From Chitinophaga sp. Cy-1792 (GTDB lineage: Bacteria; Bacteroidota; Bacteroidia; Chitinophagales; Chitinophagaceae): a stretch of 64,000 nt of DNA. Every line of letters begins with the position of its first letter. Position 1 is the stretch's first letter. Positions 8,501-17,092 of this stretch are shown here, piece after piece. The stretch covers positions 2,542,001 through 2,606,000 of the forward strand of contig NZ_VWWO01000002.1 of assembly GCF_011752935.1 (NCBI RefSeq), given 5' to 3'. The position numbers were made by a program, and so were the translations under genes. Under the pieces are notes generated by a model. That model did no database searches, was not told the DNA's origin, and was given only the letters and a program-made list of their open reading frames with translations.

Positions 8501-10615
8501 CTTTCCGGTATTGATATCTACCGTGGCTATGTTATCATCGCCGGAAGTCCATTTGCCTCCCGCGATGTTGGCGGTTAAATCAACAGCAGAGCTGATGCAA
8601 ACATTGGAAGCACCTGTAACTGTAGCGTTGGCAGGCACATCACCCACCGTAATATCCAGTGTTTTAATGCCATTGCCGCAAGTGCCAGGCACTGTGTAAG
8701 TCAGGGTAAAATTACCTGCTGTCAACGCCATCACATTACCTGCAGCGTCAACGGTAGCAATGCTGGTATTGCTGGAGCTCCAGGTACCACCGGCAGTTGC
8801 ATCCGTATAGGCGTAAGCGGTAGTGCTGACGCAGATGCTGCTGCCACCCTGGATAGCTTGTACCGCAGGAATATCATTCACCGAAACCGTATAGTCGGTA
8901 GCGTTATTGCCACATGTATTGGAAACAGTATAGGTAATAATGGTATTGCCACCGGCAACTCCATGTACCAGGCCTGTAGTAGCATCTACACTGGCGATGG
9001 CATTATCGGCTGATGTCCAGCTACCAGTGGTAATATCGGCAGATAAGGTGATATCTGCATCTTTACAAACACTGGTCGGGCCGGTAATTACCGGCTTTGC
9101 AGGCTTATCATTTATTGTAATAGTTTTAGAAGAAGAGCCGGTCTGGCAGGTTCCGGACAGTGTATAGGTAATGGTAGCAGTACCAGCGGCAACACCGGTT
9201 ACCTCACCGGTGGCAGCATTTACAGTGGCGGCAGCGGTATTGTTGCTGCTCCAGGCGCCACCGGCAACCGTATTCGTTAACGTGATCACAGTACCTTTAC
9301 ATACATCGTCAGGACCACTGACAGCACCAGGTGTAACGGCAGCCGTTACTGTAACAGCGTATGTTCCGGTAGCACCACCGCAGCCGGTAGTGGTATATAA
9401 TATATTGGCAGATCCGGCAGCAACAGCGGTAACATTACCGGCAGGATCTACAGTGAGTATGGCAGTATTGCTGCTGCTCCAGGTACCACCAGGATTATCC
9501 GCAGTGAACAAGGCAGTACTACCGGTACACATGGCTGCCTGACCGGTGATAACAGGTGTGGTAGCACCCGCAGTAACAACAACAGATGTAACAGCCTTAC
9601 AACCACCAATAGTATAGATAATATCTACTGTACCCGCAGCAACACCTGTTACCAATCCGGTAGTACTGTTTACTGTAGCAATACCGGGAGTAGCGGAAGA
9701 CCATGTACCGCCAGTAGTGGCGTTGCTAAGGGCGGTTGTTGCACCTACGCAAACAGTATTATTACCGGTGTTGGCAGTTGGCGGCAGCGGATCCTGTCTC
9801 ATGGCATCGATCCAGGCCTTGTTCAGGGGCGTATTCGGCAGCCCCGGCGTTTCGTCAGTATTTGCATCGCCGATGGCCCAATTACCGGCAATATTATAGT
9901 TGTCTCCATTACCATCTTTCAGGTAAGCATTTTTCTTGGCAACAACGGCACCCAATGTTACGGTTGGTGTATTACCTGTTGTCGGAACAAAACCAAATAC
10001 AACGGAGCAAAATGGTTGTCCGGGTTTTGCCGGATTTACTGTGATGACTGCATCGCCGGAATTACTTAACCCTAGTATAGTATTCCAGGCAGTAGCGCCT
10101 GCTGTAGAAAGTTTCGCATAGCTCCCGGCAGAACCATAAACAAATGTAGCTGAAGAAGGTGAAGTCGGTGAGGTCGTATTGATGTCAATCACGCCATTTA
10201 CCGAAGTGGCTGTTTTACTGATAGGGATCACATATACGCCATCTTTGTTGGCATCAAAAGGATCGTCCGCTAACCCGGCAGTAGTGATAGCCGTGTTAAT
10301 GTCATCTTTATTATATAATACGATAATTGACCCAAACGGAATGGCCGCCCATGCAGGATCATTGGCAAACCGCATATGCCCTGTGGCAATACCGGTTCCC
10401 GATCCTCCATACCATCCATTCTGATCGTCAAAAATCCATCCCCGCAAATCTGCGGTGGTTTCTGTGCAGGTCCTTGTACCTGCAACTACCAGCTCAAAGT
10501 ATTCTTTGTTGCCAGCATCTCCCTGTGAAAATTCATTTACTACTAAACCTTTAAATTGTGCGTTGGTTGATAGAAAACAAAATATCAGGGGAATAAGGAT
10601 AAATAGGTAACGCAT
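5564..10615 (-). CDS. Giant Ig-like (BIG2-type) repeat adhesin with gliding-motility C-terminal domain
   Basis: 1683 residues. The frame could begin at TTG 10621, but ATG 10615 gives a clean signal peptide (MRYLFILIPLIFCFL, cleavage after TNAQ). Residues about 20-280 form a lamin-tail-like domain (GLVVNEFSQGDAGNKEYFEL, WIFDDQNGWYGG). Sixteen Ig-like repeats of about 77 residues follow, each with GGTWSSSNTAIATVD-like strands and two conserved Cys. The last 90 residues (FFVPNAFTPNGDGRNDVF, YTQWGEKVFES, WDGTYKG, PVGVYVYAL) are the gliding-motility-associated C-terminal domain (CHU_C or type B sorting signal) used by SprB-like T9SS substrates. It is therefore an exported surface adhesin. It leads an operon with PorP/SprF and OmpA genes; a TAGATTTG box lies just upstream. 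Confidence 0.9.
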   Translation of the reverse strand: MRYLFILIPLIFCFLSTNAQFKGLVVNEFSQGDAGNKEYFELVVAGTRTCTETTADLRGWIFDDQNGWYGGSGTGIATGHMRFANDPAWAAIPFGSIIVLYNKDDINTAITTAGLADDPFDANKDGVYVIPISKTATSVNGVIDINTTSPTSPSSATFVYGSAGSYAKLSTAGATAWNTILGLSNSGDAVITVNPAKPGQPFCSVVFGFVPTTGNTPTVTLGAVVAKKNAYLKDGNGDNYNIAGNWAIGDANTDETPGLPNTPLNKAWIDAMRQDPLPPTANTGNNTVCVGATTALSNATTGGTWSSATPGIATVNSTTGLVTGVAAGTVDIIYTIGGCKAVTSVVVTAGATTPVITGQAAMCTGSTALFTADNPGGTWSSSNTAILTVDPAGNVTAVAAGSANILYTTTGCGGATGTYAVTVTAAVTPGAVSGPDDVCKGTVITLTNTVAGGAWSSNNTAAATVNAATGEVTGVAAGTATITYTLSGTCQTGSSSKTITINDKPAKPVITGPTSVCKDADITLSADITTGSWTSADNAIASVDATTGLVHGVAGGNTIITYTVSNTCGNNATDYTVSVNDIPAVQAIQGGSSICVSTTAYAYTDATAGGTWSSSNTSIATVDAAGNVMALTAGNFTLTYTVPGTCGNGIKTLDITVGDVPANATVTGASNVCISSAVDLTANIAGGKWTSGDDNIATVDINTGKVTGVSAGTVTITYTQTNSCGSTANTHVITVAAGATAAAIAGNNSICTGTVYSYTNATPGGVWSSSDNTVATVDVNGNVTPVKAGTFTLSYTVSSACGNDTKTLNVTVTATPVDATISGPTSVCTGATISLTADQANGTWTSGNTALATINATTGVVTGVAAGNVVITYTQSNSCGIKANTQTVTINAAPVLSTIGGNTAICTGTDYNYTNTVTGGTWTSSDLAVATVDVNGKVTPVKAGTFTLTYTVSSSCGNVSQTLGITVTATPVDAVIAGPAAVCTGSTITLTADQAGGSWTSGNTAIATVNNTTGVVSGITAGNAVITYTQANSCGTKTNTQTVTVNAAPVLTAINGNASICMGNTYAYTNSTPGGTWTSSDINVATVDGLGNVTPVAAGSFTLTYTVNSTCGNVSTTLAITVGDKPLVSTINGAGSVCAGATISLSNSTPSGTWSSTDNTIATVDVNGTVTGVAGGMVNITYSVSNSCGTSAQTKTITVNTQPVVAAIAGSNNICTGATQTYTNATAGGTWSSSDNSIATVSAAGVVTPLAKGTFILTYTVNSVCGNVSKTLSVNVDAKPVLSATTGTSTLCAGSVATLNNSYPGGTWSSSNTAVASIDATGKVTANAVGTADMYYAATNGCGTTQVPFTVTVSDKPQVPAITGVTDICKNAQTNFSNTLAGGQWSSANNSIATVNATTGAVSGVSAGTTNIIYTVTNTCGSSAQSHAITVNDIPVVPAISGIADICQNTGIQLSNTTANGVWSSSNSAVLTVDASGWATGLTIGTADITYTVDNKGCVASTKATIQVQGLKLTLSTSTETLVAGKPFTVTSTGDAVYTVTDWKPAGMFTNQQAKQQTVTLYDQTPVVITVNGKTTAGCLASASITVAAVPNSADFFVPNAFTPNGDGRNDVFKAYGSGIREITLQVYTQWGEKVFESNDATRGWDGTYKGRQQPVGVYVYALKAVMLDGAVITKKGSVNLIR
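6092..9786 (-). repeat. Sixteen tandem Ig-like repeats in the adhesin gene
   Basis: The coding sequence holds sixteen units of about 231 bp. From about the fifth to the eleventh unit two variants alternate: one ending FTLTYTV with a VNGNVTPV strand, the other ending VITYTQ with a TTGVVTGV strand. This points to amplification of a two-domain unit. Boundaries are read from the protein and are approximate. Confidence 0.8.
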
Positions 10616-10633
10616 ACGCAAAAATTAGACGGC

Positions 10634-10641
10634 AAATCTAT
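10634..10641 (-). promoter_or_regulatory. Bacteroidota -7 box (TAGATTTG) of the adhesin operon
   Basis: An exact TAnnTTTG match on the minus strand, with a TTG 16 bp further upstream, just under the usual gap. Transcription would begin about 10-15 bp before the ATG at 10615. This also argues against the TTG at 10621 as the start. Confidence 0.5.
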
Positions 10642-10730
10642 CCGCCAACTGTTAAGCAAATGCGTCCAAATGATTAACAAATTATTATCATAAAGTATTC
10701 ATTATTAATAGAATATTATATTATAAAAAC

Positions 10731-10747
10731 ATGTTAGATTCTAACAT
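10731..10747. promoter_or_regulatory. 17-bp palindrome ATGTTAGATTCTAACAT
   Basis: A perfect palindrome about one central base, in the AT-rich divergent region between the adhesin operon and the peroxidase gene. It resembles the site at 1109-1123. A dimeric regulator could bind here; none can be named. Confidence 0.4.
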
Positions 10748-10782
10748 ACATTGAACGTTAATAAAATATTTCTACTTTTAGG

Positions 10783-11871
10783 ATGATGAAAAATGTTTTA
10801 ATTTCCACTCTTTTATTTTTGACATTTTCGGTGTCCGGCATCCATCTTAGTCATGCGCCAATCGTTTTAAAAGACACCACCTATACTTATATATATCCAT
10901 CTTATTTCTCCAACAGAATCAATACACCTCCTGATAATCCAGCCACCGTAAATGGTGTATACCTCGGCAGAATGCTCTTCTACGAAAAATTACTATCAGG
11001 CACCAACACCATCTCCTGCGCCAGCTGCCACCAGCAATCAAAAGCATTTACAGACGGAAAGCAATTCAGTACCGGAATTGACACGGTAACGACTACACGT
11101 AATTCGATGTCGCTGGCAAACTTATTATGGGTGCGTAACTTCTTCTGGGATGGCCGCGCGGCCTCGCTGGAAGCACAAGCCGCTACCCCACTCACCGCCC
11201 CGCATGAAATGGGGCAGCCGCTGGCTATATCTGTGCATAAGCTCTCACAAACAAGGCATTACCCTACCCTGTTCAAAGCTGCATTTGGTACCGCCACCAT
11301 TACTGATACACTTATCATCAAAGCACTCGCACAATTCGAACGCTCCCTGATCTCTGCCAATTCCAACTACGATAAATATCTCGTGCACCAATACACGCCT
11401 ACTACCGCAGAAGCTAACGGTATGGCGCTTTTCATGGGCAACCCTGCTCCGGAAAAAGGGATCCGTGGCGCAGGCTGCGGCCATTGCCATGGCGGCCCGA
11501 AACTATTCGTAGAGCTATATCATAACAATGGCCTCGACAGTTTCCCTGCCGATGAAGGCCGCGCTTCCATCACCGGCCAACCTACTGATATCGGCCGCTT
11601 CCGGACGGTGACCCTGCGCAATATCGCATTAACGGCGCCCTACATGCACGACGGCCGCTTTGCTACACTGGAAGAAGTCCTCGACCACTACAGCGATCAT
11701 ATCAAACAAAGCAGTACGCTGAGTCCGGCTATCCGTGGCAACTACAATGATACGCTCACGCATACACTGCATCTCTCTGAAAAAGAAAAAAATGATATCA
11801 TTGCCTTTCTTCATATGCTCACAGATAGTACCTTTATTCACGACAAACGTTTCTCTGATCCACATCTGTAA
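10783..11871 (+). CDS. Dihaem cytochrome-c peroxidase (MauG/CcpA family)
   Basis: 362 residues; a second ATG directly follows the first. A signal peptide (MKNVLISTLLFLTFSVSG) puts it in the periplasm. Two CxxCH haem motifs are visible: SCASCHQQ near residue 83 and GCGHCHGG near residue 231. The family pattern follows: GRMLFYEKLLSG, FSTGIDTVTTTRNSMSLANL, FWDGRAASLEAQA, PLTAPHEMG, QFERSLIS, FRTVTLRNIALTAPYMHDGRF. The family reduces hydrogen peroxide using electrons from cytochrome or carries out MauG-type oxidations. The small SUOX-fold gene begins 12 bp downstream and probably shares its transcript. Confidence 0.9.
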   Translation: MMKNVLISTLLFLTFSVSGIHLSHAPIVLKDTTYTYIYPSYFSNRINTPPDNPATVNGVYLGRMLFYEKLLSGTNTISCASCHQQSKAFTDGKQFSTGIDTVTTTRNSMSLANLLWVRNFFWDGRAASLEAQAATPLTAPHEMGQPLAISVHKLSQTRHYPTLFKAAFGTATITDTLIIKALAQFERSLISANSNYDKYLVHQYTPTTAEANGMALFMGNPAPEKGIRGAGCGHCHGGPKLFVELYHNNGLDSFPADEGRASITGQPTDIGRFRTVTLRNIALTAPYMHDGRFATLEEVLDHYSDHIKQSSTLSPAIRGNYNDTLTHTLHLSEKEKNDIIAFLHMLTDSTFIHDKRFSDPHL

Positions 11872-11883
11872 ATCGCTGTACCA

Positions 11884-12372
11884 ATGATAAAAACATGGCT
11901 ACTGGCTATACTCTGCTCCGGCAGCATACTGGCAACTGCACAAACCAAACCGGCTACCATCACCGTTACCGGTGAAGTTACCACCCCGCTGACGCTCACG
12001 CCCGAGACGCTCCAACAGATGAAGAAAAGCACGGTCACTGCTGCGGATAAAGACGGTAAATCCCATGTATACAGCGGCGTGGCACTCTACGATATTTTAC
12101 AGGCAGCCGGTGTCACCTTCGGCACTGCACTCCGTGGTGAGAACATGGCCAAATACCTCCTGGTAAAATCCGGCGATGGTTATGAAGTGCTGTTCTCCCT
12201 TCCTGAAATTGACCCCGCATTCAACGATAAAACGATCCTGCTGGCGATGGAGTCCGACGGACAACCATTACCTTCCGGCAAAGGCCCTTACCGGCTGGTA
12301 GTACCCGGAGAAAAGCGCCCTGCACGCTGGGTATGGGAAGTAACGACCCTAACGATAGGTTTCGCGAAATAA
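11884..12372 (+). CDS. Small periplasmic SUOX-fold (molybdopterin-binding-like) protein
   Basis: 162 residues with a signal peptide (MIKTWLLAILCSGSILATA). The mature part is a single oxidoreductase molybdopterin-binding domain: ITVTGEVTTPLTLTPETL, HVYSGVALYDILQAAGV, DGYEVLFSLPEIDP, LPSGKGPYRLVVPGEKRPARW, VTTLTIG. It lacks the obvious cofactor-ligating Cys of sulfite oxidases, as do many short family members, so redox activity is not shown. It lies 12 bp after the dihaem peroxidase gene. A shared periplasmic redox role is inferred from the neighbours only. Confidence 0.75.
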   Translation: MIKTWLLAILCSGSILATAQTKPATITVTGEVTTPLTLTPETLQQMKKSTVTAADKDGKSHVYSGVALYDILQAAGVTFGTALRGENMAKYLLVKSGDGYEVLFSLPEIDPAFNDKTILLAMESDGQPLPSGKGPYRLVVPGEKRPARWVWEVTTLTIGFAK

Positions 12373-12465
12373 GGACCGTTGTTAATACGATAAACATTCG
12401 GTTTGGATAAATTGTATTTACAGGAGATAAATACCTGATCGGGAAGCATATAAATTTTTCTGCAG

Positions 12466-13512
12466 ATGCCTGATTTAGCAACTAGATTTCCTGCAAACCC
12501 TTTATTAAAGCCTGGTGACATCACCGCCAGTATGCCCGGACTCAAAGTAGCCTGTCTGCTTAATCCGGGCGTATTCTCTTTCAATGGTAAAACCTGGCTC
12601 ATCGTTCGGGTGGCGGAGAGGCCCGAGCAGTCCAAGATACACGTCTCCTTTCCGGTATTACAACCTGATGGGAAGATGATGATCCGGGAGATTCTCCTCA
12701 ATGATCCGGACCTTATCGCTACAGATGCCCGTGTCATCAATTACCAGGGGGTCGACTTCCTCACCACCCTTTCTCATCTGCGGCTTTTCTCCAGCGACGA
12801 CGGCATTCATTTTAAAGAAGACCCGGACTATCCAGCCATTTATGGCACGGGGAGCCTGGAAACCTTTGGCATAGAGGATTGCAGGGTATCATTCCTGGAA
12901 GGCACTTACTACCTCACCTATACGGCTGTTTCTGAAAATGGGGTGGCTGTAGGTATGAAAACAACGACCGACTGGAAAAACTATCATTCGGCAGGATTGA
13001 TATTCCCGCCGCACAATAAGGACTGTGCCATCTTCGAAGAACGCGTAAACGGCAGCTATTATGCTTTTCACCGGCCCAGCAGTCCAACGCTGGGTGGCAA
13101 CTACATATGGCTGGCATCTTCCCCGGATAGCATTCACTGGGGCCAGCACCAGTGTATTGCCAAAAGCAGGCCCGGCATGTGGGATAGCGCCCGGGTAGGC
13201 GCGGGTGCTGCGCCTATAAAAACGGCGCATGGCTGGCTGGCCATCTACCATGGCGCCGATGCCATGCACCGGTATTGTCTGGGTGCGCTGTTACTCGATC
13301 TGCAAGATCCTGCGAAGGTATTGTCCCGCTCCCACCTTCCTATTATGGAACCAGGCGCTGCGTACGAACTGACGGGCTTCTTCGGGCATGTTGTATTCAC
13401 CAATGGCCACCTGGTCAATGGCGATCAGCTCACCATTTATTACGGCGCTGCGGATGAATATGTTTGCGGGGCCAGTTTCTCCATACAGGAAATCCTGAAT
13501 ACGCTGGATTAG
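12466..13512 (+). CDS. GH130-family glycosidase/phosphorylase
   Basis: 348 residues, no signal peptide, so cytoplasmic. The five-bladed propeller signature of GH130 is visible: FPANPLLKPGD at the start, LNPGVFSFNGKTWLIVRVAER, FGIEDCRVSFLEGTYYLTYTAV (with the Glu-Asp of the acid site), NKDCAIFEERVNG, GMWDSARVGAGAAPI and GWLAIYHGAD. GH130 enzymes phosphorolyse or hydrolyse beta-1,2- or beta-1,4-mannosides; sequence alone does not give the linkage. The stop overlaps by 4 bp the stop of the convergent acyltransferase gene. Confidence 0.8.
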   Translation: MPDLATRFPANPLLKPGDITASMPGLKVACLLNPGVFSFNGKTWLIVRVAERPEQSKIHVSFPVLQPDGKMMIREILLNDPDLIATDARVINYQGVDFLTTLSHLRLFSSDDGIHFKEDPDYPAIYGTGSLETFGIEDCRVSFLEGTYYLTYTAVSENGVAVGMKTTTDWKNYHSAGLIFPPHNKDCAIFEERVNGSYYAFHRPSSPTLGGNYIWLASSPDSIHWGQHQCIAKSRPGMWDSARVGAGAAPIKTAHGWLAIYHGADAMHRYCLGALLLDLQDPAKVLSRSHLPIMEPGAAYELTGFFGHVVFTNGHLVNGDQLTIYYGAADEYVCGASFSIQEILNTLD

Positions 13513-14618
13513 GCGGCCTGTTTCTCCACCATAGGCACCGGCACACGCTTTGGAAAATAGTAATTGGTCAGGAGCTTTCTTACCGGCTCTTCATAAAAGC
13601 GGTAAATCAATTCCGTGACTACTATCAGCAAGGCATATACGAAAACGGGCACTGCCGGCCATAATACCTCCGCCGGCACCCATTTACAGATCGCATTGAT
13701 CAGTATCAGGCCTATGAACTGGTGCAACAGGTACAGTGTATAACTGATCACGCCGATTCTTCTTACCATCGGCAAAGCGAAGAACCCCAACAAGTGGCTG
13801 CCATTTACCAGCATGGTAAATAATACCAGGAAAACCGCCATAAAGGCCATACCTGCCCATCCCAGCGACCATAGCGTAATACCCGCCATCACCGCTGTAA
13901 CCAGGTACTCCGGCCGCCATTTCCTATGAATATAAAAATCATAAAAGCAGATGCCGGCAGAAAAGAATGCAATATAGTTATAGAAGAAAAAGATATCCAT
14001 TGCCTTACGTATGGCCACCGACATCGGGAAATGAACATACGCTGCCAGGGTATGTACGACCAGCAGTACGGCCATCAGGGAAGTCCAGTTACGTAAAAAT
14101 TTCTCCCTGGGCAGCAGAAAATAGATCAGGGCGATCAACACATAAAATTTCACTTCTACCAGCAAAGACCAGTACGCCCCATCGATCAGGGCGATCTTAT
14201 GCCCCTTCAGCAATGGCTGCCAGAAAAGCGGGTCGGTGAAAGTCAGTGAAGGCAGAAAGGAAAATACACTGACATGAAACGGAAACGCCTGCTGCGGATC
14301 TGCTACCGCCACAAAAACGAAGGTGATCACGGAAGCCAGCAGTAACGGCGGAAATAAGCGGATAAAGCGCCGCAGGAAGAAATCCTTTAGGTGGCTGCTT
14401 CTCAGGATACTGAAGTAGATAACATAACCTGAAATGATAAAGAAAAAGTGTACACCAAGATAGGCATTCGCAGAAAATACATTGTTAAAGCTGTTGCCAT
14501 AAGGGTAGTAATTGACGGGAGACTGTGGCAGCGTAAAGCGGCTGTAATAGTGAAATACGGCAACCAGGCTGATCGCCAGGAACCGAAACCCGTCGAGGGC
14601 ATTGATACGGTTTTCCAT
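13509..14618 (-). CDS. Acyltransferase 3 family membrane protein (OafA/YrhL-like)
   Basis: 369 residues with about ten hydrophobic segments. The N-terminal NALDGFRFLAISLVAVFHY carries the family's Arg and His, and HFFFIISGYVIYFS, FFLRRFIRLFPP and AYWSLLVEVKFYVLIAL follow in the usual order. These enzymes O-acylate sugars of surface polysaccharides or small molecules. The acceptor is unknown and no glycan cluster surrounds it. It converges on the GH130 gene with a 4-bp overlap. Confidence 0.85.
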   Translation of the reverse strand: MENRINALDGFRFLAISLVAVFHYYSRFTLPQSPVNYYPYGNSFNNVFSANAYLGVHFFFIISGYVIYFSILRSSHLKDFFLRRFIRLFPPLLLASVITFVFVAVADPQQAFPFHVSVFSFLPSLTFTDPLFWQPLLKGHKIALIDGAYWSLLVEVKFYVLIALIYFLLPREKFLRNWTSLMAVLLVVHTLAAYVHFPMSVAIRKAMDIFFFYNYIAFFSAGICFYDFYIHRKWRPEYLVTAVMAGITLWSLGWAGMAFMAVFLVLFTMLVNGSHLLGFFALPMVRRIGVISYTLYLLHQFIGLILINAICKWVPAEVLWPAVPVFVYALLIVVTELIYRFYEEPVRKLLTNYYFPKRVPVPMVEKQAA

Positions 14619-14757
14619 CTGTTTTAATAAAGATATGGTGATGTGATATGGTGATACGCACAGGCGTATTTGCAGGCCTGCCCGCCAAATTTCATACCAT
14701 CTTTATCTCAATGGATAGGTAAATACAGCTGTATTCCGGACTACCGCTGTAATAAAA

Positions 14758-15264
14758 CTATATAGCTATCTCCATCAGGGCAATGATACCTCCGCGATAG
14801 TGCGCAGGAAGCGCCGGTGAATCGGGATATACCTCGCCGAGCAAATTAAATCCGCAACGTTTATAATAATTGACGAGGCGGGTGTTTCGGGCACCGGTAT
14901 CCAACCGCAGAAATTTTTTCCCGTTTTCGCGCGCATGTTCCCTTCCCCAATCCACAATTCCCTGCACATATCCCTTTCCGCGGTGTTCAGGATGCGTCGC
15001 TATCCGATGGATATATACGGCGGGGTCCTGGTCTTTCTCCTGCCATACGAATGGATCGTTATAGGTGGTCAGAAATACCGCTACGGTCTCTCCATTGTCC
15101 AATACCTTCCACTGCCGGCCCTCTTCAATTTCCTTCGCTACGGCAGTACGTTCAAATTCCTGCCAGGGGCGCACCTCCCCCATGTCTTTCATATACACGG
15201 CACCTGCACGGTAAAATGCAAATAAAGTATCCATATCGGCCATCGTACTGTTTACTATCATCAT
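14758..15264 (-). CDS. GNAT-family N-acetyltransferase (paralogue 1)
   Basis: 168 residues. The acetyl-CoA-binding motif A reads VYIHRIATHPEHRGKGYVQGI, followed by FLRLDTGARNTRLVNYYKRCGF, typical of GNAT motif B. The gene is a close tandem paralogue of the one at 15354-15860, with the same length and the same start MxIVNSTMAD, which supports the ATG at 15264. Acceptor unknown. An 89-bp gap separates it from the upstream paralogue on the same strand. Confidence 0.85.
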   Translation of the reverse strand: MMIVNSTMADMDTLFAFYRAGAVYMKDMGEVRPWQEFERTAVAKEIEEGRQWKVLDNGETVAVFLTTYNDPFVWQEKDQDPAVYIHRIATHPEHRGKGYVQGIVDWGREHARENGKKFLRLDTGARNTRLVNYYKRCGFNLLGEVYPDSPALPAHYRGGIIALMEIAI

Positions 15265-15353
15265 AAAGCCTGCTTTAACTTTACATAAAAATCTAATTTA
15301 TTCTACTATAAAAAAATAGGCAGATGTACGATTGCTGACCGGATCAGATTTCT

Positions 15354-15860
15354 TTACAATTCAATTTCCAGTAGCGCGAAAGTGCCACCACGGTAATGTG
15401 CCGGCAACTCCGGTGAATTGATATAGACATCGCCGAGGAAATTAAATCCGCAACGTATATAGTAATTGATCAGTGGTTTATTGCCTGCACCGGTATCCAG
15501 ACGCACAAATTTCTTCCCTTTTTCCTGTGCATGTTCCCTGGCCCAGTCCACAATATCCTGCACATATCCCTTGCCACGGTGTTCAGGATGCGTCGCAATC
15601 CGGTGGATATATACCGCAGGGTCCTGATCTTTCTCCTGCCAGATATGCGGGTCGTTATAGGTAGTCAGAAAAACAGCGGTGATCTCCCCGTTTTCTACCA
15701 CCTTCCACTGGCGGGCTTCTTCAATTTCTGCGGCTACCTTAGTGCGCTCAAACCCTTGCCAGGGACTAGGGGCGCCCTTCTCCTTCATATAAACGGATGC
15801 TGCATCATACATTTCAAAAAGCCTGTCGATATCGGCCATTGTGCTGTTTACAATCGTCAT
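15354..15860 (-). CDS. GNAT-family N-acetyltransferase (paralogue 2)
   Basis: 168 residues from the ATG at 15860. The frame is open further up to 15884, but only the shorter start aligns with the paralogue at 14758-15264. Motif A (VYIHRIATHPEHRGKGYVQDI) is almost identical to the paralogue; motif B reads FVRLDTGAGNKPLINYYIRCGF. Differences cluster in the first third and the last 25 residues, where acceptor specificity usually lies. Tandem duplication with divergence is the simplest explanation. Confidence 0.85.
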   Translation of the reverse strand: MTIVNSTMADIDRLFEMYDAASVYMKEKGAPSPWQGFERTKVAAEIEEARQWKVVENGEITAVFLTTYNDPHIWQEKDQDPAVYIHRIATHPEHRGKGYVQDIVDWAREHAQEKGKKFVRLDTGAGNKPLINYYIRCGFNFLGDVYINSPELPAHYRGGTFALLEIEL

Positions 15861-15966
15861 AAAACTTGTTTTTACCTGCTGCAAAATTCCAGTTTATTAT
15901 CCAACCAAAACAGATGCAGTTTTACTATTTTTTGACCAGATCAGATTTATTAAAAACCACGTCTGT

Positions 15967-16046
15967 TTTTTCTTTTCGGGAGATACCTGCCGTATCTCCC
16001 GAAAAGAAAAATCCCCTGCTGCCAATGGCAGCAGGGGATTTTTTCT
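15967..16046. terminator. Two consecutive strong hairpins, bidirectional terminator
   Basis: The first hairpin (15967-16011) has a 20-bp stem with loop CTGCC, flanked by T-rich and A-rich ends. The second (16010-16040) pairs AATCCCCTGCTGCC with GGCAGCAGGGGATT, followed by TTTTTT. Together they separate the 16059-16886 gene from the GNAT pair on the minus strand. Confidence 0.85.
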
Positions 16047-16058
16047 CCCTATATTATC

Positions 16059-16886
16059 TTACTTCCTATACAACGGACATCTCTTCAGCAAATACTCCAC
16101 CGTACTCTTATAGGAATCCTGGTCATTCCAGAATGCCTGTCGGTTCTGATTGTAGATACTGGTGCCTTTGTCGTTGTAAATTTTCATATCCACTACTGTT
16201 TTATAATTCTGTTTGGCGGTAGAATAGCTGCTGCTGGTACCGGAATTCTTCTTTTTATCGTCCTCATTTTTTGTTTTATCGTTATAGCTGGAGGTGCCGG
16301 TACTGGTAACGGTGGTACTATTGACGCTGATACTGCCGGTAAGGATATATTCTACGCCCAGTTTTTTACAGATTTCATCCATCGTGAAATTCATATATGT
16401 ATCCTTGGTGACACCTGCTTTATTCAGCATCACTATGGTACGGCGGGGTTGCAGGATTTCGTATACGCCTGCATGTTTGCTCAGCATGTTATAGATTTCG
16501 TTCTGCACTTCCTGCCCTGCTTCATCTGGTTGCGGATGACCATCTTTGATAAAGGAAAAGGGCAGAATAGCGACCTTATTATGCGGGTCCCCGGCGGGTG
16601 CGGCATCCCCGGAATTTTCCGTGGCAGCAGCGCCGTTTACGATGGCCGGCTGATTAAATACTTCCTCCCGGCCACTGGCAAACCTGATCTTCTGAATATC
16701 TGATTTCTTAATGGTGTAGTCCAACGTTTCACCGGTATAACGGAACCTGATGTCGGCGTCATTAATGGCTGTTACCTTGCCGCTAAGTTGTTCTCCATTG
16801 GTTTTAAAAACAATATCAGGCTGTGTTTGAGCAGATACGGTTATTGCGAGCAGCATCGCAAAAATTAATTGCAGCGTACGATACAT
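16059..16886 (-). CDS. Secreted CsgG/GNA1162-like protein of unknown function
   Basis: 275 residues with a signal peptide (MYRTLQLIFAMLLAITVSAQ). Residues about 22-75 form a small beta domain (VFKTNGEQLSGKVTAINDADI, DYTIKKSDIQKIRF) common in Bacteroidota secreted proteins. From about residue 105 a TolB/CsgG-like nucleotide-fold pattern appears: KVAILPFSF, LSKHAGVYEILQPRR, DEICKKLGVEYILTGSISV. A Ser/Thr/Asn-rich stretch near 205-230 is low complexity. The family members sit in or near the outer membrane; the role here is unknown. It has no lipobox. Confidence 0.65.
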   Translation of the reverse strand: MYRTLQLIFAMLLAITVSAQTQPDIVFKTNGEQLSGKVTAINDADIRFRYTGETLDYTIKKSDIQKIRFASGREEVFNQPAIVNGAAATENSGDAAPAGDPHNKVAILPFSFIKDGHPQPDEAGQEVQNEIYNMLSKHAGVYEILQPRRTIVMLNKAGVTKDTYMNFTMDEICKKLGVEYILTGSISVNSTTVTSTGTSSYNDKTKNEDDKKKNSGTSSSYSTAKQNYKTVVDMKIYNDKGTSIYNQNRQAFWNDQDSYKSTVEYLLKRCPLYRK

Positions 16887-17092
16887 ATAAACAGATTTTG
16901 GGTACTTATTGTCTGCTTAACAATATGGAAGGCAAAAAAGATTACGTTTAGCCGTCTCCTTTACCATTTTTTTGTTGAACCTTTTATTAACTGATTATGT
17001 TATATAGAGAGTTTTTATAATTTTCCACGTTCCGACTGCATAAACATCACCAGCACTTTCATCAAAGCTTTCAACGTCCAAAATGAAACTTT

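Noticed and set aside
10751..10780. TTG-N19-TACTTTTA promoter-like pair before the peroxidase gene
   Set aside because: One mismatch, and it would start transcription at or after the ATG at 10783.
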